Of a stretch of 64,000 bases of DNA, positions 8,955 to 16,980 are shown piece after piece. The notes beneath the pieces were generated by a model. The model worked only from the letters and a program-made list of their open reading frames with translations, had not been told where the DNA came from and searched no databases. Both the position numbers and the translations under genes were made by a program. Every line of letters begins with the position of its first letter. Positions within the stretch are counted from its first letter, which is position 1. Source of the DNA: Paenibacillus monticola (GTDB lineage Bacteria > Bacillota > Bacilli > Paenibacillales > Paenibacillaceae); contig NZ_WJXB01000010.1 in NCBI RefSeq assembly GCF_009664975.1, positions 186,001 through 250,000 on the forward strand, in the 5' to 3' direction.

Positions 8955-9443
8955 TCACTCATCCGTAGAAGCGAACAGGGAAACTACCCAGCGGATACTT
9001 TTCTGGGAAGCCCGTTGCAGCAGTCCTGCAGTCTTATCTGCCAGAACATCCACAGTGGGCTTTTGTTCCACTGGAATTAGAATTTGCTCTGGAGACTGCG
9101 TACTGTAATCATCCACTTCCTGCTGAGGCAGCTCACCGGATACTGGCGTGGTACCGTTGTTCTGATTCTGCACAGGAAGGGCAGTATAGGCACCTGTAGC
9201 GGGATCAATGGTTACGGGTACATATACATAGGTCTTCCCATCCTGAGTCACACTATTTGCTACTGGCTGAGACTTAATTCCTGTCACTTGGCTGGACTGA
9301 GCCGTCGTGTCCGGGAGGGTGTTCCCCCCCGGCAACACTTGAGACATCTTCACCCCATTGGTGCCGCTAAACTGCATACCAATCAGCAGACCGATTCCGG
9401 CCCATATCCCGACCATCGTCAGCTTTTTCCCAAAACGCGTCAT
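8955..9443 (-). CDS. YqxA-like single-pass membrane protein of unknown function
   Basis: A 162-residue protein with one hydrophobic N-terminal segment (about residues 8-25, LTMVGIWAGIGLLIGMQFSG) and a long polar, Thr/Gln/Pro-rich exterior domain ending in a short amphipathic helix. It occupies the position of B. subtilis yqxA (between spoIIP and lepA), and the N-terminal MxRF...GxxxG..GMQxSG pattern resembles YqxA (DUF3679), but it is about 50 residues longer. A role in sporulation is inferred only from the neighbourhood. ATG with AAAGGGGTGG upstream; 62 bases after spoIIP. Confidence 0.7.
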   Translation of the reverse strand: MTRFGKKLTMVGIWAGIGLLIGMQFSGTNGVKMSQVLPGGNTLPDTTAQSSQVTGIKSQPVANSVTQDGKTYVYVPVTIDPATGAYTALPVQNQNNGTTPVSGELPQQEVDDYSTQSPEQILIPVEQKPTVDVLADKTAGLLQRASQKSIRWVVSLFASTDE

Positions 9444-9505
9444 TTCTCCACCCCTTTTTCAGACGTTGTACATTATATGTGGAAGCCTTTTGCGGCTTTG
9501 CCGAC

Positions 9506-10834
9506 CTATTTGCTGTCCACTGGCTTCGTGGAACCTATTGTGCCAGTAGCATTAGCTTTCTCCGCATCGTGACTGCTCCAATACACATCGGCTATGGCAT
9601 CTCCTAATATATCTGCGGTCCGCTTCAGTTCCTCTGCCGTGTTGTCAATTCCACCCACTTCAATCAACACACTATTTGGAGATAGGGTCTGATTGTACTC
9701 CCCGTTATTGCCTTTGCCCGCTGCTTTGCCCCAAATGCCACGTGATACGCCAGGATAACTTTTCTCCAGCAGTTGATGAATCTTATTCGCAAACTCTTCA
9801 TTCTTCTTCCAATCTTTATTCGCATGACCAAGGATAAAATACACCTGTGCGTAGCTTTTTCCATTAACCATAGCCGTTGTTTTGTCATGCCGCTGTGAAT
9901 CACGGTGAATATCAATCATCTCATTCATTTCTTGATTCGCCGCCAGAACAGATTTGACCGTAATCCGGGAATACTTATAGGAGAAATTCCAGCTATAATC
10001 GGATACTTTAGTCGCATAATCCTCCTGTGAGTGGATAGTTCCAATCCCACGTTGTTCCAATCTATTGGTGATATATGTTCCTACCAGCATGACATTTTTA
10101 GAAGGTACGGCCGAGTTTGGATTGCTGCTTGCTACACCGAGCAGAGGATTGTACGCCTCTCGTGGATGAGAATGATAGATGAGAATACGTTTGAGTGAAG
10201 TATCCTGCCCAGCTTGCTCATTGTTACTAGAGTCACCTTTGCCTATTCCCGCAGCTTCGCCCGTTGCCTCTGGTGCTGCAGTCGTTTGCGGCTTCGGAGT
10301 GGCATCCTCAGGCTTGTCCGATTTATCCACTATAGAAGAAGGGTCATTTACATCTGTTCCTGTCTCTCCCGCTGCCAGATCGTCAGTTTCTGGATGATAA
10401 TCAGCCGGTGCGCCTGTTGTGCCACCTGAACCACTCCGCAGCAAAAATGGATCATCCCCCGCCAGCCCAGGTACTTCCCGGGAGAGCAGACTTTTGGGAT
10501 CATGCAGATTCACACTAGTCAGCAGTTGGAACACGAAGGAGGTTACCTTTTCACCCGAAAAAGCCGTTGGCTCCTTGCCTGTAGGCAAATGTGGAACCTC
10601 CATCCCCAGCAATTCCATGAAAAACCCGCTGGATAGCGAGGCGGCAAGTCCTTTCATTGACGGAATGGGTGAAGAGTTCAGTTGCTGCCCAGCCAATCCT
10701 CCGGCTCCAAGCAACACGAAGAACACAAGTGACCCCCCAGCCAGCAGCAGCATCGTTCTCCCCAGCGATAAAACATCCAGCAATCTTCCCCGTAAACGGC
10801 CGATGTTCCATAGCTGAAACCATTTTTTGTTCAT
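9506..10834 (-). CDS. spoIIP: Stage II sporulation protein P, engulfment peptidoglycan amidase/endopeptidase
   Basis: A 442-residue membrane-anchored cell-wall hydrolase acting with SpoIID and SpoIIM in septal peptidoglycan remodelling during engulfment. One transmembrane segment lies at about 26-48 (TMLLLAGGSLVFFVLLGAGGLAG). A low-complexity linker (about 145-210) precedes the catalytic domain. Zinc and catalytic landmarks are ILIYHSHPREAY (about 217-228), the ILGHANKDW segment (about 342-350) and VLIEVGGIDNTAEE (about 392-405). The start has GGAGGAGG upstream. It lies downstream of gpr, as in B. subtilis, but a strong terminator separates the two, so it probably has its own mother-cell promoter. 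Confidence 0.96.
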   Translation of the reverse strand: MNKKWFQLWNIGRLRGRLLDVLSLGRTMLLLAGGSLVFFVLLGAGGLAGQQLNSSPIPSMKGLAASLSSGFFMELLGMEVPHLPTGKEPTAFSGEKVTSFVFQLLTSVNLHDPKSLLSREVPGLAGDDPFLLRSGSGGTTGAPADYHPETDDLAAGETGTDVNDPSSIVDKSDKPEDATPKPQTTAAPEATGEAAGIGKGDSSNNEQAGQDTSLKRILIYHSHPREAYNPLLGVASSNPNSAVPSKNVMLVGTYITNRLEQRGIGTIHSQEDYATKVSDYSWNFSYKYSRITVKSVLAANQEMNEMIDIHRDSQRHDKTTAMVNGKSYAQVYFILGHANKDWKKNEEFANKIHQLLEKSYPGVSRGIWGKAAGKGNNGEYNQTLSPNSVLIEVGGIDNTAEELKRTADILGDAIADVYWSSHDAEKANATGTIGSTKPVDSK

Positions 10835-11039
10835 GTTTGTAATGTCCTCCTCCAGCCCTCTGTAATCTCTTATACTCCAAATCTATGAGCACAAGAGTAA
10901 TACTAGAACCGTAAATAAGAGAAAGAGGCATACACGTATCTCTAGTTAATAGTGTGGCAAATCCTCAAGAAGAAACGGCTTCGCCGTCCTTTTATGGACC
11001 GTATCCGTTTCTTCGAGAAATATAAGGATATTATTTTAA

Positions 11040-11093
11040 AAAGCAGAAGCCCGTACCAGCCTGCGCTACTTCGGCAGGCTAGTACGGGCTTCG
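11040..11093 (-). terminator. Strong terminator after gpr
   Basis: The arms GAAGCCCGTACTAGCCTGC and GCAGGCTGGTACGGGCTTC (minus strand) form a stem of about 19 pairs followed by TGCTTTTT. A second, weaker hairpin with AAGAAACGG/CCGTTTCTT arms lies at about 10968-11023, downstream of it. Confidence 0.82.
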
Positions 11094-11106
11094 TTATATA
11101 CAGCAA

Positions 11107-12111
11107 TCAGTGGGTATACGCTCCAACATTTCCGGGATCAACGGCATCATGCAGGGCCGCATTCAGTCCGCTAGCTACGATATTAGCAATCCCTTCAATG
11201 AACTCATCGATTTCCTTAGGTGTAACAATCAGATCATGCCCAAGCGGTTCCAATACTTCTTTAACCAGCGCCAGCCTCTCCTGTTCCGAAATTTCATCTA
11301 GCAAACCCATAATTTCTTTCGTATGAGCGGCTCCTTCTCCACCAAAATGTTTCTTCATCATTTCCAGCACATTATTGACGATTGTTGAGGCATAACATAC
11401 GGTAGGTACACCAATAGCAATACAAGGGACCCCAAGTATCTCCTGAGTCAGTCCACGCCGCTTGTTGCCAATGCCCGAGCCTGGATGAATCCCAATATCG
11501 GCGATCTGAATCGTGGTATTGATGCGTTCCAAGGAACGGGAGGCCAGGGCATCAATGGCAATGATAACGTCTGGCTTGGTGCGGTCCACGATCCCTTGCA
11601 CAACCTCACTAGACTCAATTCCCGTCAGTCCCAGCACACCGGGAGCAATTGCGCTCACATTACGGTACCCGGGAGAGACCTGATCTGGAACCAGCTCATA
11701 GAACTGCCGCGTAATGAGCGAGTTCTCTACAACTAAGGGACCAAGTGAGTCAGGAGTAACATTCCAGTTACCGAGACCCACAATTAGTACAGAGGAATCC
11801 TTTCCAATGCCAATCTTTGTCATGAACTTCTCGAATTCACGAGCAAAGACATCTGATACTCTTTGCTGGAGCCCCGTGTCTCCGTCACGCAGGCCAGGAA
11901 CTTCCAATGTCACATAATTCCCTATAGCACGCCCAATGGCCTGTGAACCGGCTGCATTGGCTACTCCAAGCCGGGTAACCTTAATACCGTCCGACTCTTC
12001 CACCTCTTCGTTCACACCGGGTATCGGCATCTTCTGCGGTCCTTGGGCCATTTCCTTAGCCTCGACCGCCAAATCCGTGCGTACCGAATACAGCTGCAGG
12101 TCCAGATCCAT
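11107..12111 (-). CDS. gpr: Germination protease (GPR endopeptidase)
   Basis: A 334-residue spore protease that degrades small acid-soluble spore proteins at germination. The N-terminus YSVRTDLAVEAKEMA contains the SASP-like autoprocessing site of the zymogen. The core shows GLGNWNVTPDSLGPLV (about 111-126) and the aspartates in VIIAIDALASRS (about 184-195), the residues implicated in this atypical aspartic protease family. It is transcribed away from rpsT. The 64-bp tandem repeats lie immediately upstream, about 20 bases before the start codon, so they sit where the forespore promoter would be. ATG with AGGAGG upstream. Confidence 0.96.
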   Translation of the reverse strand: MDLDLQLYSVRTDLAVEAKEMAQGPQKMPIPGVNEEVEESDGIKVTRLGVANAAGSQAIGRAIGNYVTLEVPGLRDGDTGLQQRVSDVFAREFEKFMTKIGIGKDSSVLIVGLGNWNVTPDSLGPLVVENSLITRQFYELVPDQVSPGYRNVSAIAPGVLGLTGIESSEVVQGIVDRTKPDVIIAIDALASRSLERINTTIQIADIGIHPGSGIGNKRRGLTQEILGVPCIAIGVPTVCYASTIVNNVLEMMKKHFGGEGAAHTKEIMGLLDEISEQERLALVKEVLEPLGHDLIVTPKEIDEFIEGIANIVASGLNAALHDAVDPGNVGAYTH

Positions 12112-12131
12112 TGTTATTTCAACCTCCTAAA

Positions 12132-12324
12132 AGTTTTATGGAGCTACACATCCATGAGTTACTTCGCAATAAAACTGCTTCGTAAGCATTCGCTTAGTTT
12201 TATGGAGCTACACATCCATGAGTTACTTCGCAATAAAACTGCTTCGTAAGCATTCGCTTAAGTTTTGTTAGCCTAATCTCCATTGAATAACTTCGTGCAA
12301 AACTCACTTCGTATGCATTTGCTT
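12132..12324. repeat. Three tandem copies of a 64-bp hairpin-forming repeat
   Basis: Copies at 12132-12195 and 12196-12259 are identical; a diverged third is at about 12261-12324. Each begins AGTTTTAT and has a matching ATAAAACT about 29 bases later, followed by GCTTCGTAAGCATTCGCTT. In the third copy the arms have become AGTTTTG and CAAAACT, so an A-T pair is replaced by G-C with pairing kept. The array fills the gpr-rpsT intergenic gap (376 bases) together with the rpsT promoter; no gene is seen in it. Confidence 0.85.
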
Positions 12325-12401
12325 TTTCTTCTGTCGATAGTGTGCGAGAGAAAGCCACTGTTTATACAGAGGCTGGAGGTTTAATTTGAAAGCATTTAGT
12401 G

Positions 12402-12430
12402 TTGCTTTTTACTAGTGATCATGCTAAACT
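12402..12430 (+). promoter_or_regulatory. Sigma-A type promoter of rpsT
   Basis: TTGCTT (12402-12407), a 17-base spacer and TAAACT (12425-12430). The leader then forms a small hairpin GAATCAT-TTCG-ATGATTC near 12445-12462 and ends with CAGGAGGTGA before the ATG. Confidence 0.6.
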
Positions 12431-12487
12431 ATTTTAAGTTGTGAATCATTTCGATGATTCCGAATGTCTTCCAGGAGGTGAAATTCA

Positions 12488-12760
12488 ATGCCAAATATTA
12501 AATCCGCGGTTAAACGCGTCAAAACGAACGAAAAACGCCGTGCACTGAACGTTTCTCAGAAATCTGCGCTTCGTACAGTTGTGAAAACTGCTGATATCGC
12601 ACTAGCAGGTACGGAAGTTGTAACAGCTCAAACTGCTTTCCAAGCTGCTTCCAAAAAGCTGGACAAGGCTGCTTCTAAAGGTCTAGTTCATAAAAATGCG
12701 GCTGCCCGCAAGAAATCCCGCTTGGCGAAGAAATTGAACGCTCTTACGGCTCAAGCGTAA
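12488..12760 (+). CDS. rpsT: 30S ribosomal protein S20
   Basis: A 90-residue, highly basic small-subunit protein that binds the 5' domain of 16S rRNA. The N-terminal MPNIKSAVKRVKTNEKRRA and the C-terminal KGLVHKNAAARKKSRLAKKL are diagnostic. Monocistronic: own promoter upstream, own terminator downstream, and opposed in direction to gpr and holA, the usual arrangement in Bacillales (holA-rpsT-gpr). Confidence 0.98.
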   Translation: MPNIKSAVKRVKTNEKRRALNVSQKSALRTVVKTADIALAGTEVVTAQTAFQAASKKLDKAASKGLVHKNAAARKKSRLAKKLNALTAQA

Positions 12761-12786
12761 GACGACTTTCATAATGAGCATTGAAG

Positions 12787-12822
12787 AACCTGACCGCTAT
12801 GCTTCATACGGTTAGGTTTTTT
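12787..12822 (+). terminator. rpsT terminator
   Basis: AACCTGACCG and CGGTTAGGTT form the stem (one mismatch region) and TTTTTTT follows. Confidence 0.8.
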
Positions 12823-12839
12823 TGTGTTTATTTTCCCAA

Positions 12840-13060
12840 GCTCATAACCACGCGACAAATCATTTAACAACAATTAATGCTGCTAATTGGAGCCACATAT
12901 CTCTTAGAGACAAATTAACATGAATTAATGCCTCTATTTCGGCTCTATGAAGCTAATTTCCTGAATCCTGAGGAAAATAACGGCATTATATGCAGTTAAT
13001 CTCTGAATAGCGCCTAAATCGAATGATATAACGGCATGTATTGCTGTTAAAATAAACAGC
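12840..13060. repeat. Non-coding tract with degenerate repeats
   Basis: The 376-base gap between rpsT and holA holds no gene. Two units beginning ATAACGGCAT (about 12977 and 13028) are each followed at similar spacing by TGCAGTTAA or TGCTGTTAA. Upstream the pattern reappears as AATTAATGC units near 12872 and 12923, partly inverted. This looks like a degenerate interspersed repeat; copy number elsewhere in the genome cannot be seen here. Confidence 0.45.
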
Positions 13061-13142
13061 TCTACCATGTGATAGCAAAGTTCACGAAACCTACGGATGT
13101 GAGTTAATCCGTGTTAGCTATACAAAGAAAGAAATATATTGT

Positions 13143-13191
13143 ACAACAAGCCTGCTGGTGCTGCTTAAGCAGCACCGAGCAGGCTTGTTGT
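13143..13191 (-). terminator. Very long hairpin ending holA
   Basis: A 14-pair outer stem (ACAACAAGCCTGCT with AGCAGGCTTGTTGT) continues into a 10-pair inner stem (GGTGCTGCTT with AAGCAGCACC) with one bulged G and almost no loop. It sits eight bases beyond the holA stop codon. T richness after the stem is modest. Confidence 0.65.
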
Positions 13192-13198
13192 CTAGGAT

Positions 13199-14221
13199 CT
13201 AGGCACCCAAACGCAGCATAAACAACTCCAGCCCCAGAACCTTATCTATCGCACCTGTCTTCATTTGATAATCAAGATCGGCCAGGGCACTCAATATTTG
13301 CCGCAGCCGCTCACTTGTAAACTTATGGGCCTGTTCACCAGCAAGCTTGACAACATAAGGATGCAATCCTATTTGTGAGGCAATCTGACCCTGCGAATAG
13401 CTATGTCCTGATAAATCCTTGACCTGCAAAATAATCCGGAATTGCCGGGCGACCAACGCAGCAATCTTAATCGGCTCCTCGCGCTGCTTGAGCAGCTCAT
13501 TCAATGTATTGAGCGCCTTGTCGAGGCGCAGATTAGCAATATCTTCCACCAGTGTGAAGATATTCTCTTCTGTGCCACGATGGACAAGACTTTCTACCGC
13601 TGCTGCATTGACCGTTCCCCCTGTACCAGCGAACAGACAGAGCTTGTCCATCTCAGCGGATAAGCCCTGCAGGCCTGTCCCTGCACTCGTTATCAGAGCT
13701 TCAGCTGTACCAGGTGCAGTTGTGCAGCCACGATCACGGATTCCCTTCTCCACCCAGCGCAGTAGCTCCTCAGCGCCTAAAGGATTAAAGGCCAGTACCG
13801 TTCCGGCGGCTTTGACAGCTTTGACAATCTTTTTGCGCTCATCCAGCTTGTCGTTGTTCACCATAAACACGATCACACTGAAATCGGTAGGGTGCTGCAA
13901 ATACTCACTTAAGATATCAATACGATGCTCAAGCTTAGCATTTTCTTTACCCGCTGTGAACAGCGAGGCATCCCGAACCAACAGCAGTTTACGCTCTACC
14001 ATAAATGGAACAGTCTCTGCTTCTTCCACTATAGATTGAACTGGTGTTTCCGAAAGATCGAAAGGGATCACCGCAAAATCACGATCCTCTTTTGCGATCA
14101 ACTGTCCCTCCAGCAATTCCGCAAATTCATTCATCCGAAATTTCTCACTGCCGTATAGAACATAGATCGGCGAAATCTTTCCTTGCTTGATGTCTTTGAT
14201 CGCCGTTTTGGCATCCATCAC
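13199..14221 (-). CDS. holA: DNA polymerase III subunit delta (clamp loader)
   Basis: A 340-residue protein of the HolA family, which opens the beta sliding clamp. The sequence begins AIKDIKQGKISPIYVLYGSEKF, with the family's YVLYGSE strand, and the middle has the FSVIVFMVNNDKLDERKKIVKAVK segment. The C-terminal collar domain ends DYQMKTGAIDKVLGLELFMLRL, typical of Bacillales HolA (YqeN). It starts at GTG 14221 or the ATG three bases later; AAAAGGAAG lies upstream. Convergent with rpsT. Confidence 0.95.
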   Translation of the reverse strand: MMDAKTAIKDIKQGKISPIYVLYGSEKFRMNEFAELLEGQLIAKEDRDFAVIPFDLSETPVQSIVEEAETVPFMVERKLLLVRDASLFTAGKENAKLEHRIDILSEYLQHPTDFSVIVFMVNNDKLDERKKIVKAVKAAGTVLAFNPLGAEELLRWVEKGIRDRGCTTAPGTAEALITSAGTGLQGLSAEMDKLCLFAGTGGTVNAAAVESLVHRGTEENIFTLVEDIANLRLDKALNTLNELLKQREEPIKIAALVARQFRIILQVKDLSGHSYSQGQIASQIGLHPYVVKLAGEQAHKFTSERLRQILSALADLDYQMKTGAIDKVLGLELFMLRLGA

Positions 14222-14316
14222 GCCACTTCCTTTTCCAATTCATTTCATCTAAGCTGATCCCTATTACATTTATCCAGAGCCTCATTGTAACAAAAATGTG
14301 GGTGTAAACAAATGCA

Positions 14317-14360
14317 AAAACGGAGAAACTCCGGCAGCCATGGCCAAAGTTTCCCCGTTT
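14317..14360 (-). terminator. Terminator after the first anti-sigma gene
   Basis: On the minus strand AACGGGGAAACTTTGG pairs with CCGGAGTTTCTCCGTT, followed by TTTGC. It lies about 150 bases after the anti-sigma stop codon. Confidence 0.65.
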
Positions 14361-14511
14361 CAGCGGCGCATCTATATAAACGACGGTGTGAGAAGCTCTA
14401 GAAACTCCCCAGCCGACGGTCATACCGATGTTCTGCACATCCTGTAATTACAAATTCCTGTCCTCTTACTATAGCATATTCCGCTACTGAGCAAAAAGTT
14501 CCACCTCGAGA

Positions 14512-15717
14512 TTATTTTGTGGACGATGTAGGAGACGTAGTACTGCCAGGTGTTACCGTCGGCGTGGGTGAAGAAGTAGCCGCCTCAGCCTGTACAATAT
14601 ATACTTTCGTAACCTCGGCACCAGCTTGCTCTGTTACATACGTAAATTGCAAGCTATCCGGCGACCATTCGCCAGAAACCCATGTCCCAGAGAGGGGATA
14701 AGAAGTCACTGCCAGCTTCCCTTCTTCCGACCCATTAGGCGCAAGACTATAAATAACAAGCTGCTGCCCAGCAAGTTCTGCTGCGTAGCGTCCGTCAGGG
14801 GAAGTCCATGATGGCTGTGATGAAACTAGGTTCGGCAACATGCTCATTATTCCTTGAGGATCCGCAGGAACCTTCATAGTCTCCTGAAGCGGAGCTGCTG
14901 TATCCGCCGCAGCGTTATTTTCCGCTGTCGGCTCGCTTTTGTTCGGATTAGCCTCAGAGCTGTTGAAGGCACTCGCATCAGTGGCTTGCGGAGTTGCATC
15001 GGTACTCTTTGGAGTCTGCTTAGTTGGGGAAGCTACCTTATCAGACACAGGCTCATCGCTCTTAGCCGGTACTGCCCCCATTCTTGCTTCCGGTGTAACT
15101 GCCGGTGTGCTCGATCCTGCTGCGACAGCTGGGGCAGTATCCCCTTCAACTGCCGGCATCGGGCTTTGTTCAGTACTAAACATTCCCTTATCGTTACTAT
15201 CCATATTGGTTCCATCTGCAGTATTGGCAGATCCAGAATCCATCTTACGAGCGGCTTCACTGCTGTCAGCTGAACTCGCTGCACTTTTAGTTAGTTGTTC
15301 TACCTCTGCACCAGGCATTTTATCAGGCATATTAAACAAAGCTATTATTAATATAACAGCAGCTGCAACAGCGCCAATGCCTGTCCGTGATGCCATTGAG
15401 TTCCCTTTCGTCATCTTGCCACGAGCGCTTTTACGTGAAAAAGGAATCATGCCCTGCTCTCCAGAACTAGCACCACTTTGCTCGCGGCTACCGCGATCCA
15501 ATTCATCAAGCTGAGGCATAATGGAGTCCACCAGACTGAAAGGGGCTTTCACGTCCGGCAAGTGCTCCAGTTGCTGCGAGAGCATGGTCAGACGATCAAA
15601 GACATCCGCGCAGGAAGGACAATCGTCGATATGACGGAACATTTCAATCATCTCATCTTGACTCAAGTCATGATCCAAATAGCGGTGCATGCATTCCATC
15701 ACCTCCGCGCAATTCAT
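14512..15717 (-). CDS. Zinc-finger anti-sigma factor, membrane-anchored
   Basis: A 401-residue protein. The N-terminal anti-sigma zinc finger (zf-HC2/ZAS) is clear: Cys3, then His29-x3-Cys33-x2-Cys36 in RHIDDCPSC. A transmembrane segment follows at about 112-129 (GIGAVAAAVILIIALF). The exterior part is a long Ala/Ser/Thr/Pro-rich stretch (about 135-275) and then a beta-rich domain with WTSPDGRYAAELAGQQLVIY and WSPDSLQFTYVTEQ, reminiscent of TolB/WD40-type repeats. Its start overlaps the end of the sigma gene by four bases (ATGA), so they are translationally coupled and it is the cognate inhibitor. Confidence 0.88.
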   Translation of the reverse strand: MNCAEVMECMHRYLDHDLSQDEMIEMFRHIDDCPSCADVFDRLTMLSQQLEHLPDVKAPFSLVDSIMPQLDELDRGSREQSGASSGEQGMIPFSRKSARGKMTKGNSMASRTGIGAVAAAVILIIALFNMPDKMPGAEVEQLTKSAASSADSSEAARKMDSGSANTADGTNMDSNDKGMFSTEQSPMPAVEGDTAPAVAAGSSTPAVTPEARMGAVPAKSDEPVSDKVASPTKQTPKSTDATPQATDASAFNSSEANPNKSEPTAENNAAADTAAPLQETMKVPADPQGIMSMLPNLVSSQPSWTSPDGRYAAELAGQQLVIYSLAPNGSEEGKLAVTSYPLSGTWVSGEWSPDSLQFTYVTEQAGAEVTKVYIVQAEAATSSPTPTVTPGSTTSPTSSTK

Positions 15718-16262
15718 CCCGATACACCACCTTTCTGGTACTCCTGAAGTTTATTCTGCAGCTGTTGTCTAGCCCGGAACAGGTAGGATTTCACAGTGTT
15801 CAGAGGCAAGTCCAGACAGTCTGCAATCTCGTTGTAAGAAAAATCCTGCAAATAGCGCAGTACGATCACCGTACGGTGATGCTCCGGCAATTCATCGATC
15901 GCCTCTTGTATATCCTGCGCCAAATAAGTAGATAACACTTCCCGCTCCACATTATGTTTATCCTTGAACACCATTTCGTGCTCATCGATAGAAACTGTAG
16001 GTTTGGTTCTTCTGAATTTATCAATGCAAATATTCGTAACGATACGCTGAACCCACGTTTTGAACTGGGCCTTTTCCTCGTAGGAACCAATTTTGGTATA
16101 TACCCGGATCAAGGCTTCCTGGGATGCATCAAGTGCATCCTGTTCATTATGCAAAATGTAAAAGGCCGTCTTATATACCTGCCCTTCAATTTCCCGCAAT
16201 AGGGTGATTAGAGCGTCGCGATCGCCCGCTTGAGCGGCTCTGATGAGTACCTGCTCCACCAC
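15714..16262 (-). CDS. ECF RNA polymerase sigma factor (SigW/SigX-like)
   Basis: A 182-residue sigma-70 family factor with region 2 (ALIRVYTKIGSYEEKAQFKTWVQRIVTNICIDKFRR, about 50-86) and region 4 (ELPEHHRTVIVLRYLQDFSYNEIADCLDLPLNTVKSYLFRARQQL, about 125-170). This is the standard two-domain ECF layout. The gene is followed with a four-base overlap by a ZAS-type anti-sigma factor, typical of envelope-stress systems. An ECF-like promoter sequence upstream suggests autoregulation. The exact ECF group is not assigned. Confidence 0.93.
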   Translation of the reverse strand: MVEQVLIRAAQAGDRDALITLLREIEGQVYKTAFYILHNEQDALDASQEALIRVYTKIGSYEEKAQFKTWVQRIVTNICIDKFRRTKPTVSIDEHEMVFKDKHNVEREVLSTYLAQDIQEAIDELPEHHRTVIVLRYLQDFSYNEIADCLDLPLNTVKSYLFRARQQLQNKLQEYQKGGVSG

Positions 16263-16292
16263 GAAGGTTCCCCCTCTCTATGCAATCTTACT

Positions 16293-16319
16293 GACGCGCA
16301 AGACTGCGAATTTGTTGCA
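16293..16319 (-). promoter_or_regulatory. ECF-type promoter before the first sigma gene
   Basis: On the minus strand TGCAAC (16314-16319), a 17-base spacer and CGTC (16293-16296), 31 bases before the start codon. This resembles B. subtilis ECF promoters (AAC ... CGT core), and such sigma factors usually drive their own operon. Confidence 0.4.
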
Positions 16320-16522
16320 ACTCTATAATCAATATTTTTAGAATTCCAAACTTTACAAGTTACGTCAAGCTATACCCAAGGTTGCAGCTTTTCTGGCTCG
16401 TTGGGATCGTTCAATAATCCTTACTAATCATACAGGGGATGCTCTAATCATTCAAATACTCTTTATAGGTAACTTTATTACATAAATGACATAAAATATC
16501 TGAAAATAGACATGACATCTGT

Positions 16523-16759
16523 TCATTTATATAGAACGGTCTTGCAGAGCAGAAACACAGAATAATTCTCCTTAGTTTCATCATCAATAATATAGGCCTC
16601 TCCGCGCTCAAAGATATACGGATTATTAAAGTTTCTCTCCAATTTGTAGATCTGGCCTTCTGTCACCTTGCAGCCAAATGCGGCACGGCTAATCTCTACA
16701 TATCGGGCATCTTCTTGATTGGCAGCTTGATACAGTGTCTCGTCATTGTAATCAGGCAT
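16523..16759 (-). CDS. Small hypothetical protein
   Basis: About 78 residues from the ATG at 16759, which has GGGAGTGAG at proper spacing (an upstream GTG at 16768 lies inside that site). The sequence is soluble and mixed: a helical start (DETLYQAANQEDARYVEISRA) followed by beta-rich segments such as GQIYKLERNF and YIIDDETKENYSVFLLCKTVLY. No motif is recognised. It is monocistronic between the first sigma operon and the KDPG aldolase gene. A hairpin with ACGGCTGTTC/GAACAGCCGT arms at 16818-16858 lies upstream. Confidence 0.7.
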   Translation of the reverse strand: MPDYNDETLYQAANQEDARYVEISRAAFGCKVTEGQIYKLERNFNNPYIFERGEAYIIDDETKENYSVFLLCKTVLYK

Positions 16760-16885
16760 TTTTCTCACTCCCGGCAGGATAATAGGCGATATATCGCTTT
16801 CGGATTCTCCCTACACCAAACGGCTGTTCATAGGGATTAGTCTATGGAACAGCCGTCTTCTATTATATAGTTTATTATCTGAAAA

Positions 16886-16928
16886 TCAAAAAGGCTGCAG
16901 ACTGACAATAATCAGTCTCACAGCCTAT
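16886..16928 (-). terminator. Terminator after the KDPG aldolase gene
   Basis: Minus strand: AGGCTG-TGAG-ACTGA ... TCAGT-CTG-CAGCCT followed by TTTTTGATTTT. Confidence 0.75.
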
Positions 16929-16980
16929 ATATAATTGTGTCGCCCAAATCGGGTTTCGCTTATATTAGATGAAGAAGTGC

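Noticed and set aside
12043..12249. Short open frame through the 64-bp repeats
   Set aside because: It only reads repeat DNA (the peptide repeats itself) and overlaps the gpr start; no ribosome site.
16818..16858. Hairpin with ACGGCTGTTC/GAACAGCCGT arms considered as a terminator
   Set aside because: There is no T run on either strand and the aldolase already has a terminator at 16886-16928; it may be an operator or nothing.
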